From: a bacterium
Lineage (GTDB): Bacteria; Myxococcota_A; Bradymonadia; UBA7976; UBA1532
Length of the DNA: 64,000 nucleotides
Assembly (NCBI GenBank): GCA_030426085.1
Contig: JAUHYW010000050.1
Location: 1 to 64,000, forward strand
Direction: 5' to 3'
Of the stretch, positions 34,513 to 45,160 are shown piece by piece (position 1 is the stretch's first letter; every line of letters begins with the position of its first letter). The position numbers and the translations under genes were made by a program. Under the pieces are notes generated by a model. That model saw only the letters and a list, made by a program, of their open reading frames with translations, had not been told where the DNA came from and ran no database searches.

Positions 34513-37500
34513 GGATCAACGCCATCCGCGGGGAGAACCTCGCCAGCCTGCAAGCCTTCGAGGTCGATCTGACCACCGAGCCGCTGAAGTCGGCCGGGCT
34601 CTTCGCCATCACCGGGCCGACCGGGGCCGGCAAGTCGACGCTGCTCGATGCCTTGTGCCTCGCGCTGTATGACACCACGCCCCGGCTGGACGAGCGGGGC
34701 GGGGTCGAGATCGGGCGGGCGGACGACGAGCACAAGCTGGCGGCCAACGACGTCAAGAACGTGCTGCGCCGGGGCGCGGGCGAGGGCTTCGCCGAGGTGG
34801 AGTTCGTCGGGCGCGACGGGCTGGTGTATCGCGCCCGGTGGAGCGTGCGGCGGGCGTATGGCAAGCCGGATGGCAAGTTCCAGGGGCAGAAGATCGATGT
34901 GTGGGTCCGCGGCGACGACGGGGAGTGGCAGACGCTCACCACCGATCGCAAGACCGATACGCTGGCGCTGGTGGCCGATCGGGTGGGGCTGGACTTCGAT
35001 CAGTTCCGCCGCTCGGTGCTGCTGGCGCAGGGCGAGTTCGATCGCTTCCTCAAGGCCGATGGCAAGGATCGCGGGCGGCTGCTCGAGGCGATGACCGGGG
35101 CCGATCTGTATCGCCGGCTGGGGCAGGGGGCGCACGTCCGGGCCCGGGGGCTCCGGGAAGATCTGGAGCGGGTGCGCAACCGGGTGAGCGACATCCCGGT
35201 GCTGGACGGTCGGGTGCGGGTGCGGGTCGAGCAGCAGGTGGAGGCCGGGCGGGCGTGGGTCGCGGCGGCCGAGAAGCGGGGCGATCGGCTGGCGGCGGCC
35301 GGGCGGTGGTACGCCCGCCTGCAAGCGCTGGTGGACGGCGAGTCGGCGGCCGAGGCCGATCTGACCCGGGCTCACGAGGCGATGGACGACGCCGAGGACT
35401 TGCAGACGGCGCTGGAGGCGGTCGAGCGGGCCGAGCCGCTGCGCGAGACGTGGCGCGCGGCGGCCGAGACGGCTCGGGTCGGGCGCGAGGCGGTTGCCCG
35501 GGCGGCGAAGCGGGCGGCGGCGCTGGAGGCGGCCGAGGCGGCGGTGGCCGAGGCCCGGCGCGGGGAGAAGGCGGCCGAGGCGGCCCGCCGGGCGGCCCGG
35601 GAGGCGCACGCGGCGCAGGGGCCGACGCTGGCCGAGGCCCGGCTGCTGGACGCCCGGCTGGAGGCGGCGCGGGCGGCGGTCGAGCGGGCGGCGGCGGCGG
35701 CGGACGAGGCCCGGGCCCGGGCGGCCGAGGCCGCGGGGCGGTTGGAGGCGGCTCACGGGGCGCGGGCGACCCACGCCCGGGCGATCGAGAGCGGCGAGGC
35801 GTGGTTGGCGGAGAACGCGGGGGTCGAGGCGGTGCAGCGCGATCGGTGGATCGCCGAGCTGCGCGCGCTGGAGACCGATCGGTCGGCGGCGGTCGAGGCC
35901 GAGGGGCTGGCGCAGACGGCGCGGTCGGTGGCCGAGACGGCGGACGCGGCGGTGGGGCCGGCCGAGGCCCGGGTCGAGGCGGACGAGGCGGCGTGGAGCG
36001 AGGCCCGACGGGCGTCGGAGGGCGAGGCGCTGGCGGCGGCCCGGGCGGCGGTTCAGGCGGCCGAGGGGCAGGTCGAGGCGCTGGGCGAGCGCGATCTCAA
36101 GCTGAAGAACCTGCTCGATCGGGCCCGGGAGGCCGACGGGCTGCACCGCAAGCTCACCGCCGCCGAAGACAACCGGGCCGCGGCCCGGCGCACCCTGCGG
36201 TCGGAGAGGGCGCGGGCGAAGCGGCTGACGGTGAAGGTGGACGAGGGGCAGGCGGCGCTGGCCCGGGACGAGGCCCGGCTGGCGCTGCTCCGGGCGGCGG
36301 CGAGCTTGACCGAGCACCGGGCGGCGCTGGTGGATGGCGAGCCGTGCCCGCTGTGCGGGGCCACCGAGCACCTGGGGGTCGAGGTCGAGGAGGCCGATGT
36401 CATCCTGGCCGATGAGGAGGCCCGGGTCGCGGCTCGGCGGGCGTCGGTGGCCGAGCTGCGCACCGAGCTGACGCTGGCCGAGGAGCGGGCGAGCCGGGCG
36501 GGGGAGGACGTGGCGGCGGCCGATGAGGATCGGGACGTGGCCCGGGTCGAGCTGGCCAAGGTGCGCTCCGACTGGCAGATGGCCCGCATGGCGTACGGGT
36601 CGGCGCTGCCCGAGCAGCCGACCGGCGCCGAGAAGGCGGTGAGCGAGGCGGTCGAGGCCAACCACGCGGCGCGGGAGGCGGCCGAGACGGCGCGGGATGC
36701 CGCCCGGGCCGAGCTGGATCGCATCGAGTCCTCTCGGGCCCGGGTCGATGAGCGGCTGGGCGCGGTGGACGCGGCCCGGGCGGCGCTGGCGGCAGCCCGG
36801 GACGAGGCTCGGGCGGCGCGCGCGGCCCGGGATCAGGCGATCGAGCGGCTGGGCGCGGCCCGGGAGCGGGTCGAGCGGCGCGAGTCGGCGCTGGCGGCGG
36901 TCTTCGACGGGTGGTCCGGCTGGCCGGCGGCTGATCTGCCGGCCTTCGTCGAGGCGGTCGAGGCCCGGGTCGCGGCGTTCGAGGCCCGGCGGCAGGCGGT
37001 GGAGCGGGCCCGGACCGCGCTGGCGGAGGCGGCGCAGGCGCTGGCCGGGCTGGAGGCGCAGGCGACGCAGCGGCGGGAGGCGGCGGCGGCGGCCGAGGCG
37101 GCGGTCGAACAGGCCCGAGCCGACGCGCAGGCGCTGGCCGAGGCGCGGGGGGCGCTGCTCGACGGGCGGCCGGTGGACGCGGTCGAGAAGGCGCTGCGCT
37201 TCGAGCTGGAGAAGGCCGAGGCGGCGGCGAGTGAGGCCCGCGATACCCGGGCGGCGGCCGAGGCTCAGGCCGAGGGCGCGGCCGATCGGCTCGCGGAGGA
37301 CGAGCGGGCGGCCCGCACGGCGCGGTCGGCGGCCGAGCAGGCCCGGGCGCTGCTCGACGAGGCGCTCGAGGCGGCCGAGATGGACGAGGAGACGCTGGCC
37401 GACCGGCTGGCCCACGGGCCGGCGTGGATCGGGAAGACCCGCTCGGCGCTGGACGCGCTGCGCTCGAAGGTCGAGGTCGCCGCGGCCCTGCTCGGTGAGC

Positions 37501-38225
37501 GGCGGCGGGCCCGGGAGGCCCACGAGGGCAGCGATCGGCCGGCGGTGCCCGCCGAGTCGCTGAGCGAGGCGCTGGCCGGGGCCCGGGCCGCCGAGGAGGC
37601 GTTCCGCGAGGCGCTGGAGGACGCCCGGGTCCGGCTGCGGCAGGACGATCGAGCGCAGTCCCAGCGCGCTGAGCTGGCCCCGCAACTCGCCGAGCTGGAG
37701 CAGGAGCATCGCATCTGGGAGCGGATCTCCGATCTCATCGGCTCGCACGATGGGGCCAAGTTCCGCGACTTCGCCCAGAGCCTGACCCTCGACGCGGTGG
37801 TCGGGCTGGCCAACCGCCACCTGTCGGAGCTGGGGCCCCGCTATCGGCTGGCCCGGGTGCCCGATCAGGACCTCGAACTGCAAGTCATCGACCTCGAGAT
37901 GGGCGATGAGATCCGCAGCGTGCAGAGCCTCTCGGGCGGGGAGAGCTTCCTGGTGTCGCTGGCGCTGGCGCTGGGGCTGGCCAGCCTGTCGGCTCGGGAG
38001 GCGCGGTTGGAGTCGCTCTTCATCGACGAGGGCTTCGGCACGCTGGACGACAATACGCTGGGGCAGGCGCTGTCGACGCTGGACATGTTGCAGGCCAGCG
38101 GGCGGCAGGTGGGGCTCATCTCGCACGTCCCGGGCTTCGCCGAGCGCATCGGGGTGCAGGTGGCGGTGGTGCCCGAGGGGCCCGGGCGCAGCCGGATCGA
38201 GGTGCGGGGGGTCGGCGCCGGCTGA
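34509..38225 (+). CDS. sbcC: SbcC-type ATPase subunit (Rad50 family)
   Basis: A 1238-residue SMC-like ATPase. Walker A is GPTGAGKS (36-43), a long Ala/Glu/Arg-rich coiled coil fills about 200-1050, and the zinc hook CPLC (Cys613, Cys616) sits at its middle. The C-terminal half has signature LSGGE (1141-1145) and Walker B with FIDEGFGTLD (Asp1173). It forms the SbcC2D2 complex that opens DNA ends for SbcD. The coiled coil is extremely GC-rich, so opposite-strand frames stay open over thousands of bases; these are not genes. Confidence 0.96.
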
Positions 38226-38259
38226 GCGATCGGCCGATGCGGCCCGGGGTGCCCGGGGC

Positions 38260-40470
38260 TCAGACCATGCCCCACGCCTGGGCGGTGGCGTGGTGCTGCG
38301 CCGCCTCGTCGGGCCGGCCGGACTGCTCGAGCAGGGCGCTCCACACCCGGGGCCCGGGGCCGTCGACCGCCGCGAAGATGGCCTCCACCTCGGCGAGCTG
38401 GTCGGGCCGGGCGGCGACCAGCAGGTACAGCCCGGGGTGGTCTTCGCCGGTCTCGGGGTCGCGCACGACGTACTCTTCGCCGGCCCCGAACTGGTGGAAG
38501 CAGCCCGCTGCGGTCAGCGCCGCGCGCAGCGACTCGACCGCGGACTCGCCCGGGTGGCGCCCGTCCAGATCGACGCACAGCGCCCCGGCCCGGTCGAGGG
38601 TCAGCATCACCGGGTGTAGCCGCAGCGCGTCGGCGTCGGTGTCGAGCTCGTCGGCGTTGAGCGGGTCGGGGTGGAACAGCACCCGATCGCCGTGGTGCTG
38701 GGGCGCGCCGGGGGTCCGCAGGCTGAGGACCCGGGCGGTGAGCGGGCCGTTGCGGCTGGCGAAGTAGGGGCGGGCGTCGTCCTCGAACATCACCCGCATC
38801 AGGCCGTAGTCCGCCTGGAAGTCGCCGTCACCCGGCGGCACCGGGAAGCCGCTCTCGGCGGCCAGCGCCCGCACCCGGGGCCAGTCGCGGGCGGCGGTCG
38901 CCGCGCAGACGCAGCGCCAGTGGAAGGGGTTGCCCGCCGCGCCCAGCGCGGCCGTCGCCGACCAGACCGCGTCGGCCTCGGCGTAGCGCCCGGCCTCGAA
39001 GTAGAGCCCGCCGAGCCGATCGCTGACGTGGGCCCAGCCCGGGCGGGCGGCGGCGACGGGCGCGAGGTGGGGGATGGGCGACTCGCCCCGCCGCTCGGCG
39101 GCCAGCGCCCGGAACCAGCCGGCGAGGTGCGGGCCGTCGTCGGTGGGCGGGGGCGTCGTCAGCAGCGCGTCCAGCGCGGCGTCGTCGAGCCCGATCAGCG
39201 CCTCGGCGGTGAGCCGGAAGACGTCTTCGTCGGTGGGAGCCGCGGCCCGGGTCTGCTCGGCGAGCGCGCGGGCCAGCTCGGGCAGGCCGAAGGCCCGGGC
39301 TGCGCCCATCAGCGGCTCGAGCCACGGCGCGCCGGGGTCGACCCGCAGGTTGGCCAACCCGGTTTCGAAGTCCCTCCCGTCGGGGTCGGGCGCCGGGGGG
39401 GGCGCCGCGTCGAGCCGGGCCGCGAGCTGGTCGATGCGGGCCTCGAACGCCGCGGTCTGCCGCAGAAGATCCAGCCCCTCGCGGGCGCCGTCCAGCGCGG
39501 CCCGGGCCAGGGTCGGTTCGCCGTCGCCGAGCAGCCGCTCGGCGGCCCAGATCAGCGCCTCGACGCCCGCGCCGCCGCCCCGCTCGATGCACGCCCGGCC
39601 CAGCAGGCACATCTGGCGCACGATCTCGTCGTCGGACAGCATGCCGTCGGACAGCGCGGCGTCGCCGTCGCCCTCGGCCTTGCCGTACAGCAGCGGCAGC
39701 GTGCGCAGGTGCAGCCGGAAGCCGCCGTCGTCCAGGATCTCGGCCACGCTCGACAGCATCGGCGCCGCCTCGGCGGCTCGGCCTTCGGAGGCGAACACCA
39801 GCGCCTTCCACTGGCGCCAGGTGCGCTGCCAGCTCGCCCCGCGGGCGTCGGTCTGGCAGCCGTCGAGCGTCCGGTGGGCCTCGGCGAGCCGGCCGGCGAG
39901 CAGGTGGGCCGCGGTCCGGCGCAGGCCGAAGTCGTCGGGGTCGACCTCGGCCCCAGCCGCCACCCGGGCCCGCTGCTGGCCCTCGATGAAGTCCAGCGCC
40001 GCCTGCGGCCGCCCGGCGTCGAGCAGCGCGTCGGCGTGCTCGTTGCTGATGCATAGCCAGCACACCCGCCGGGGGTCGACCCGGGACAGCGTCTCGCTCG
40101 AGACCGCCAGCCGCTCGTCGATGAAGCCCGCCGCGTCGCGCAGCCCGTAGGCCGCGCAGACCGCGTGGGCGGTGCAGATGGTCTGGGGGCAGTCCCGGGT
40201 GTCGGGCCGGTGGGCCCGATCGAGCAGCTCGACGGCCTGCCCCAGCCCGATCCGGGTGTCCTCCCGGTGCAGCACGAGGCTGCGCAGGGCGAAGTTGCGA
40301 GCGAAGACCTCGACCCACGGCCGCTCCTCGGCCCGCGCCCGGGCCACGAGGCCGGGCACTAGCGCGTCGACCCGGGTGTGCTCGCCCTCGGCGACGCACT
40401 CCATGAGCAGCCAGATGTCACGGCGCAGATCGGGGGGCAGGGTGTCGAGCCAGTCGAAGCCGTCGTCCAT
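38260..40470 (-). CDS. TPR-like protein of unknown function
   Basis: A 736-residue soluble protein, with no signal peptide or membrane helix. Most of the length is Ala/Leu/Arg-rich helix pairs of TPR/SEL1 spacing (AVELLDRAHRPD, AALDFIEGQQRAR, EAGRYAEADAVWSATAAL). The last 150 residues differ: strands such as LHPVMLTLDRAGALCVDLDG suggest a small alpha/beta domain. No catalytic motif seen. It follows the MFS gene by 23 bp on the same strand, so the two are probably one transcript. Function cannot be inferred from the neighbour. Confidence 0.7.
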   Translation of the reverse strand: MDDGFDWLDTLPPDLRRDIWLLMECVAEGEHTRVDALVPGLVARARAEERPWVEVFARNFALRSLVLHREDTRIGLGQAVELLDRAHRPDTRDCPQTICTAHAVCAAYGLRDAAGFIDERLAVSSETLSRVDPRRVCWLCISNEHADALLDAGRPQAALDFIEGQQRARVAAGAEVDPDDFGLRRTAAHLLAGRLAEAHRTLDGCQTDARGASWQRTWRQWKALVFASEGRAAEAAPMLSSVAEILDDGGFRLHLRTLPLLYGKAEGDGDAALSDGMLSDDEIVRQMCLLGRACIERGGGAGVEALIWAAERLLGDGEPTLARAALDGAREGLDLLRQTAAFEARIDQLAARLDAAPPPAPDPDGRDFETGLANLRVDPGAPWLEPLMGAARAFGLPELARALAEQTRAAAPTDEDVFRLTAEALIGLDDAALDALLTTPPPTDDGPHLAGWFRALAAERRGESPIPHLAPVAAARPGWAHVSDRLGGLYFEAGRYAEADAVWSATAALGAAGNPFHWRCVCAATAARDWPRVRALAAESGFPVPPGDGDFQADYGLMRVMFEDDARPYFASRNGPLTARVLSLRTPGAPQHHGDRVLFHPDPLNADELDTDADALRLHPVMLTLDRAGALCVDLDGRHPGESAVESLRAALTAAGCFHQFGAGEEYVVRDPETGEDHPGLYLLVAARPDQLAEVEAIFAAVDGPGPRVWSALLEQSGRPDEAAQHHATAQAWGMV

Positions 40471-40493
40471 GAGCCTCCTCGGGGCCGCTCAGT

Positions 40494-41765
40494 CTACGCC
40501 TTCCGGGGCTTCGTTTCGCCCTTTGCGGCACGGGCGGAGACGATCGCCGAGGCGGCGACGAGGGCGGCCATGATCCCGAAGCCGGCGCCCAGCCCGCCCC
40601 ACTCGGCCGCGAAGCCCACCGCGGCGGCGGTCACGGCGTGCAGCGCGGCTCGGGCCTGGCTCTCGACCGACAGCGTCGTCGCCCGCCAGCGGGGATCCAT
40701 CACGTCGTCCACCGCGGCGATGAAGATCGGCCGGCGGGCGTTCTGCAGCGCGGCGAGGCCCAGCATGACCACCAGCCCCGGGGCGAGCAGATCGCCGAGC
40801 AGCCCGGCGGCGGTGAGCCCCAGCGCCAGCGCGGCCAGCCCGTGGGCCAGCGTCAGCGCCCGCTCGGGGCCGCCAGCGCGGGCCACCAGCCGGCCCGAGA
40901 GCAGCGAGGCGCCGCCGGCCAGCACCCCCGATGCGAGGTGCCAGCCGCCGTAGAGCATGGCCCCGATCCCGCCGGCCACCGTCAGGTCGAGATCGGCGAC
41001 GCCCTGAGCCAGCGCCGGCTGGAGCCACGAGGCGGCGAGCTTGATCTGGCTCTCGAACAGGATCGAAGGCACCAGCACCGCCAGCAGGCCGGGGCGGGCC
41101 AGCGCCCGCAGGCGTCGGCCGAGGGCGGCGCCTTCCGAGCGGGGGGCGGGCGCCTTCTCGGCCGGTCCGTCCTCGTCGAGCGCCCGGGGGTAGCCCGCGA
41201 CGAGCAGCGCGCACAGCGCGGTGGGCAGCGCCGCGGCGGCGAAGAGCGGGGCGTACTGCCCGCCGAGCCAGACGATCGCGCCCCCGGCCAGCGCCGCGAC
41301 GCCCTGGCTGGTCTTGCTGAAGAAGCGAGCGGTGCCGATGACGTCGACCTTGCGCCCGCGCTCGCCGCGGCGGGTCAGCCAGTCGAGGATGATCGCCTTG
41401 TGGGTGCCGGTGCGCAGCGCCTCGCCCACCGCGTACAGCGCCAGGGCGGCCAGCACCGGGATCAGCGGATCGGCGAGGCGGGCGGCGCCGAAGAGGGTCA
41501 GCATCGCGAGCGCCGACAGCGCGAAGGCGGTGGTCAGCGTGCGCCGCCGCCCGAAGCGATCGGCGATGACCGCCAGCGGCACTTCGAACAGGGCGATGAG
41601 CCCCTTGTGCCACGCGATGACCAGCCCGACGGTGGCGTAGTCCAGCCTCAGGTCGGCGAGCAGGAAGAGGACGAGGAAGGGGTCGAAGAAGCGCAGGTTG
41701 CGCAGCGCCGCGTAGGCGCAGAAGCGGGGCAGGGGGTCGCGGCCGTGGATGGCATCGGCGCTCAC
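40494..41765 (-). CDS. MFS transporter
   Basis: A 423-residue protein with about 12 hydrophobic helices. The cytoplasmic loop after helix 2 has ADRFGRRRT, the MFS motif A. Start is GTG at 41765; no in-frame ATG lies nearby. The helix-rich, Ala/Leu/Gly-dominated sequence gives no substrate signature; drug efflux, sugar and small-molecule uptake are all possible. Its 45-bp gap from the TSP3 lipoprotein and 23-bp gap to the TPR gene suggest an operon of three. Confidence 0.87.
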   Translation of the reverse strand: MSADAIHGRDPLPRFCAYAALRNLRFFDPFLVLFLLADLRLDYATVGLVIAWHKGLIALFEVPLAVIADRFGRRRTLTTAFALSALAMLTLFGAARLADPLIPVLAALALYAVGEALRTGTHKAIILDWLTRRGERGRKVDVIGTARFFSKTSQGVAALAGGAIVWLGGQYAPLFAAAALPTALCALLVAGYPRALDEDGPAEKAPAPRSEGAALGRRLRALARPGLLAVLVPSILFESQIKLAASWLQPALAQGVADLDLTVAGGIGAMLYGGWHLASGVLAGGASLLSGRLVARAGGPERALTLAHGLAALALGLTAAGLLGDLLAPGLVVMLGLAALQNARRPIFIAAVDDVMDPRWRATTLSVESQARAALHAVTAAAVGFAAEWGGLGAGFGIMAALVAASAIVSARAAKGETKPRKA

Positions 41766-41810
41766 CGGCGCATCATCACCGAGGGTGACGCGGCCGCGCC
41801 AGCGGTGGAA

Positions 41811-44324
41811 TCACCGCGCCGGGTCGCGGGGCGCCTGGTCGCAGGCGTCGCCGATGCCGTCCCCGTCGGCGTCGCTCTGATCGGGGTTGACCGCCCGCGG
41901 GCAGTTGTCCTCGTCGTCGGGTACGCCGTCGCTGTCGAGGTCCTGGTCGCAGGCGTCCCCCACGGCGTCGCCGTCGAAGTCCCGCTGCTCGGGGTTGACC
42001 ACCCGCGGGCAGTTGTCCTGGTCGTCGGGGATGCCATCGCCGTCCGTGTCGCGGTCGCAGGCGCCCTCGTCGACGCGACCGTCGCGGTCGTCGTCGATCA
42101 TGTTGCACAGCTCGGGGGAGGGCTCGCCGCGGTCGCAGGCGTCGCCGATGCCGTCGTTGTCGGCGTCGACCTGAGCGGGGTTGGGGATGTCGGGGCAGTT
42201 GTCCGCGTCGTCGGGGATGCCGTCGCCGTCGGCGTCCGCGTCCACCTCGCAGGCGTCGCCCCACGCGTCGCCGTCGGCGTTGCTCTGGTTCGGGTTGAAG
42301 ACCACCGGGCAGTTGTCCTCGGCGTCGGGCACGCCGTCTCCGTCCCGGTCGACGTTGGGATCACAGGCGCCCTCGTCGACGAGGCCGTCGTTGTCGTCGT
42401 CGATCCCGTCGCACCGCGCCTCGCCGTCGGCCACGCACAGCCCGACCGGCGTGCACAGCGCGCCCGCCGGGCAGTCGGCGTCGTCCTGGCAAGGCACGTT
42501 CTGCGCCGGCACGCACTGGTTCAGGAAGGCGTCGCACACCATGCCATCGGGGCACATCTGGCCGCCGCAGGCCGCGTTCTGGCAGACGCCGCCCTCGTCG
42601 ACCGCGCCGTCGAGGTCGTCGTCGCGCATGTTGCACTGCTCGGGCTGAGGCACGTCGCGGGGGCAGGCGTCTCCGATCCCGTCGCCGTCGGCGTCGGCCT
42701 GATCGGGGTTGACGGCCTCGGGGCAGTTGTCCTGATCGTCGGGGATGCCGTCGCCGTCCCGGTCGCGGTTGGGATCACAGGCGTCTTCGTCGACCACGCC
42801 GTCGAGGTCGTCGTCGAGCATATTGCACTCTTCGGGTCGCGGGTCGCAGGCGCCCTCTTCGTCGATGAGACCATCGAGGTCGTCGTCGATGCCATTGCAC
42901 ACCTCGGGCTGGGGGCCATCGGGCACGCACTGGTTGGTCGCCGGGTCGCACACCATGCCATCGGGGCACATCCGCCCGCCGCAGGCGACGTTCGGGCAGG
43001 CGCCCTCGTCGACCACCCCGTCGCCGTCGTCGTCGCGCATGTTGCACAGCTCGGGGCTCGGGTCGCAGACGCCCTCGTCGACGAGCCCGTCGAAGTCGTT
43101 GTCGATGCCATCGCACGCCTCTTCGCCGTCCTGGCAGACGCCCTGCGCTGCGCAGATCTGCCCGGGCGGGCAGTCGGCGTCGGCGCCGCACGGATCACCG
43201 CCGACGCAGCGGTCGAGGAAGGGGTTGCAGATCATGCCCGGGGGGCACCCCTGGCCGCCGCAGCCCGCGTTCTGGCAGGCGCCCTCGTCGACCCGCCCGT
43301 CGCCGTCGTCGTCGAGCATGTTGCACTCTTCGAGGGCCGGATCGCAGGCGCCCTCGTCGACCACCCCGTCCCGGTCGTCGTCGAGGCCGTTGCACTGCTC
43401 GCCGGCCGCCCCGCAGATCCCGTTCATGCACAGCGCGCCCGCCGGGCAGTCCGCGTCGTCGGCGCAGGGCATGCCTTCGGCCACGCAGCGGCCGGTGGGA
43501 TCACACACCTCGCCCGGGGCGCAGCCGCCGGGGCGGCAGGCGACGTTCTGGCACATGTCACCGACGCCGTCGCCGTCGGCGTCGGCCTGATCGGGGTTGA
43601 CCGTGTCGGGGCAGTTGTCCTGATCGTCGGGGATGCCATCCCCGTCGCGATCGCCGTCGGGGTCGCACCCGTCCTCGTCGATCACCCCATCGCAGTCGTT
43701 GTCGAGGCCGTCGCACTCTTCGAGGTCGGGCCGCTCGACCGGCTGGCACATCACGCCGCCGCCGGCGCACAGCAGCACGCCCGCGGCGCAGGCCCCCGGC
43801 TGGCCGGTGTCGCACCGCTCGCCCTCCCGCTCGCAGGGGCCGACCGGGTCGTCGCACGCGTCGCCGACGCCGTCGCCGTCGGCGTCGGCCTGATCGCCGT
43901 TCGGCGTGCGGGGGCAGTTGTCGGCGCCGTCGGGCACCCCGTCGCCGTCGGTGTCGGCGGCGTTCGGGCGGCACACACCGGCCGCGGTGCAGGCCATGCC
44001 CGGGGGACACCCGCCGTTGGGGCCGCAGTTCACCGCGTCGTCGCAGGCGTCGCCGACGCCGTCGCCGTCTTCGTCCTTCTGGTCGGCGTTGATGACATTC
44101 GGGCAGTTGTCGGCGTCGTCGGGCACCCCGTCCCCGTCGTCGTCGGCGGGCGGCTCGGGCTCGGGGTCCATGTCGGCCTCGCCGACCGCCGCGTCGCGGA
44201 GGGCGGCGTCGTCGCAGGCGCCGTTGGCGCACTGTTCGCCGATGGGTTCTTCACGGTCGAGAGGGCATCCGGCGAGGCCGAGGCACACCGCCATCGCCGC
44301 GAGCAGTCGCGTCGTCGCGCGCAT
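41811..44324 (-). CDS. lipoprotein of thrombospondin type-3 and MopE-like repeats
   Basis: An 837-residue predicted lipoprotein with lipobox GLAGC (Cys20). It is built almost wholly of two repeat types. One is TSP3, DxDGDGxPDDxDNCPxxxNPDQ, about eight copies. The other is the myxobacterial MopE-like unit (ECNGLDDDxDGxVDEG), about eleven copies. Cys-rich blocks such as GGQMCPDGMVCD (EGF/disulfide type) alternate with them. The Asp and Cys load means strong Ca binding and many disulfides, so it should be folded outside the cell, anchored to the outer membrane. There is no catalytic domain; a structural or adhesive surface role is likely. Confidence 0.88.
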   Translation of the reverse strand: MRATTRLLAAMAVCLGLAGCPLDREEPIGEQCANGACDDAALRDAAVGEADMDPEPEPPADDDGDGVPDDADNCPNVINADQKDEDGDGVGDACDDAVNCGPNGGCPPGMACTAAGVCRPNAADTDGDGVPDGADNCPRTPNGDQADADGDGVGDACDDPVGPCEREGERCDTGQPGACAAGVLLCAGGGVMCQPVERPDLEECDGLDNDCDGVIDEDGCDPDGDRDGDGIPDDQDNCPDTVNPDQADADGDGVGDMCQNVACRPGGCAPGEVCDPTGRCVAEGMPCADDADCPAGALCMNGICGAAGEQCNGLDDDRDGVVDEGACDPALEECNMLDDDGDGRVDEGACQNAGCGGQGCPPGMICNPFLDRCVGGDPCGADADCPPGQICAAQGVCQDGEEACDGIDNDFDGLVDEGVCDPSPELCNMRDDDGDGVVDEGACPNVACGGRMCPDGMVCDPATNQCVPDGPQPEVCNGIDDDLDGLIDEEGACDPRPEECNMLDDDLDGVVDEDACDPNRDRDGDGIPDDQDNCPEAVNPDQADADGDGIGDACPRDVPQPEQCNMRDDDLDGAVDEGGVCQNAACGGQMCPDGMVCDAFLNQCVPAQNVPCQDDADCPAGALCTPVGLCVADGEARCDGIDDDNDGLVDEGACDPNVDRDGDGVPDAEDNCPVVFNPNQSNADGDAWGDACEVDADADGDGIPDDADNCPDIPNPAQVDADNDGIGDACDRGEPSPELCNMIDDDRDGRVDEGACDRDTDGDGIPDDQDNCPRVVNPEQRDFDGDAVGDACDQDLDSDGVPDDEDNCPRAVNPDQSDADGDGIGDACDQAPRDPAR

Positions 44325-44441
44325 CGAAGCTCCTGTGGGTCGAGGGTCCGGGGGGACGCCGCCGCGGCGCCCTTCACCCCCTCATTGGAGGCAGCCGCCG
44401 GCATCCGTCGGAAAAAAATCGAGCGGGCCCGATCGACGCGA

Positions 44442-45035
44442 TCAGAACGCGTAGCACTGCACCGCCCACGGGCGGGCCTCCTGCCCGGCGCCGGCGCACG
44501 GGCCGCCGCGGCAGGTGCCCGCGTTCAGCCCACACAGCGCCGCCTCGCACTCGGGATCACACACCCGGCGGCCGACGGGCACGTCGCGGTCGGCGGCGCA
44601 GGCGGCGGGGGCCGGGACGCAGTCCGGGGCGCCGCCCCCGCAGCGGGCGTCGTAGCGCTGCACGCAGACGGTGCCCGCCGGGCAGCCGCAGCGCGCGGGG
44701 CCGACCCGGGCGGCGCAGGTGCCGCCGTCGCACCACACGTAGGGCTCGGCGCACGGCGCGCACAGCGGCGGATCGCCGCAGGCCATGTAGATCCGCAGCC
44801 ACGCCCGGTCGAAGAGGGCCCGGTCGCTGGCGGCGATGCCGGCCCAGTCGCAGCCGCAGCCGCAGACGTCGCCCACGAGGCCCGCCACGCAGTCGGCGTC
44901 CCGGGCGCAGCCCCGCTCGAAGCCCTCGGCCTCGATGACCGTGTCGAGCGGCGGCCCGCCGTCGGCGGCCGGTGGCTCCACGACGCCGCACGCGGCGAGC
45001 ACGAGCGCGATCGAGCCTGCGATGCATGCCTTCAC
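44442..45035 (-). CDS. cysteine-rich lipoprotein
   Basis: A 197-residue predicted lipoprotein: GTG start at 45035 with GAGGAGG at 5 bases, lipobox VLAAC near residue 16, then about 24 Cys in a Gly/Ala/Pro-rich body with CxxG, CGCGCD and CGCPAGTVC clusters. Such a Cys load predicts disulfides outside the cytoplasm. No known family recognised. It lies 117 bp upstream of the TSP3 lipoprotein on the same strand and divergent from the EEP protein at 45161, with an inverted repeat between the two starts. Confidence 0.72.
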   Translation of the reverse strand: MKACIAGSIALVLAACGVVEPPAADGGPPLDTVIEAEGFERGCARDADCVAGLVGDVCGCGCDWAGIAASDRALFDRAWLRIYMACGDPPLCAPCAEPYVWCDGGTCAARVGPARCGCPAGTVCVQRYDARCGGGAPDCVPAPAACAADRDVPVGRRVCDPECEAALCGLNAGTCRGGPCAGAGQEARPWAVQCYAF

Positions 45036-45092
45036 CGGCACCTCCTCGTCGCCCGACCCATCGCACACCGGCCCGGGCCGGGCAACCGGTCT

Positions 45093-45127
45093 TGCGTCCG
45101 CTGCGCATAGGCGCGACAACGGACGCA
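45093..45127. promoter_or_regulatory. inverted repeat between divergent genes
   Basis: TGCGTCCG (45093-45100) and CGGACGCA (45120-45127), perfect 8-bp arms 19 bases apart, in the 125-bp gap between the divergent Cys-rich lipoprotein and EEP genes. It may be a shared operator or only a hairpin. Confidence 0.3.
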
Positions 45128-45160
45128 GTCATCTCGTACACCGATCGAGGAGCGGGGCCG

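Noticed and set aside
41811-44324. Regularly spaced DNA repeats that look like a CRISPR or satellite array
   Set aside because: The repeats are in frame, code for TSP3/MopE units, and the spacers are not of constant length; no cas genes nearby.
40638-45110. Very long plus-strand open frame (about 1490 codons) opposite the MFS and TSP3 genes, and similar ones opposite other genes
   Set aside because: It runs antisense to genes with clear domains, its translation is low-complexity His/Arg/Gly/Val, and it has no signal peptide, motifs or ribosome-binding site. High GC in third positions removes stops on the opposite strand.
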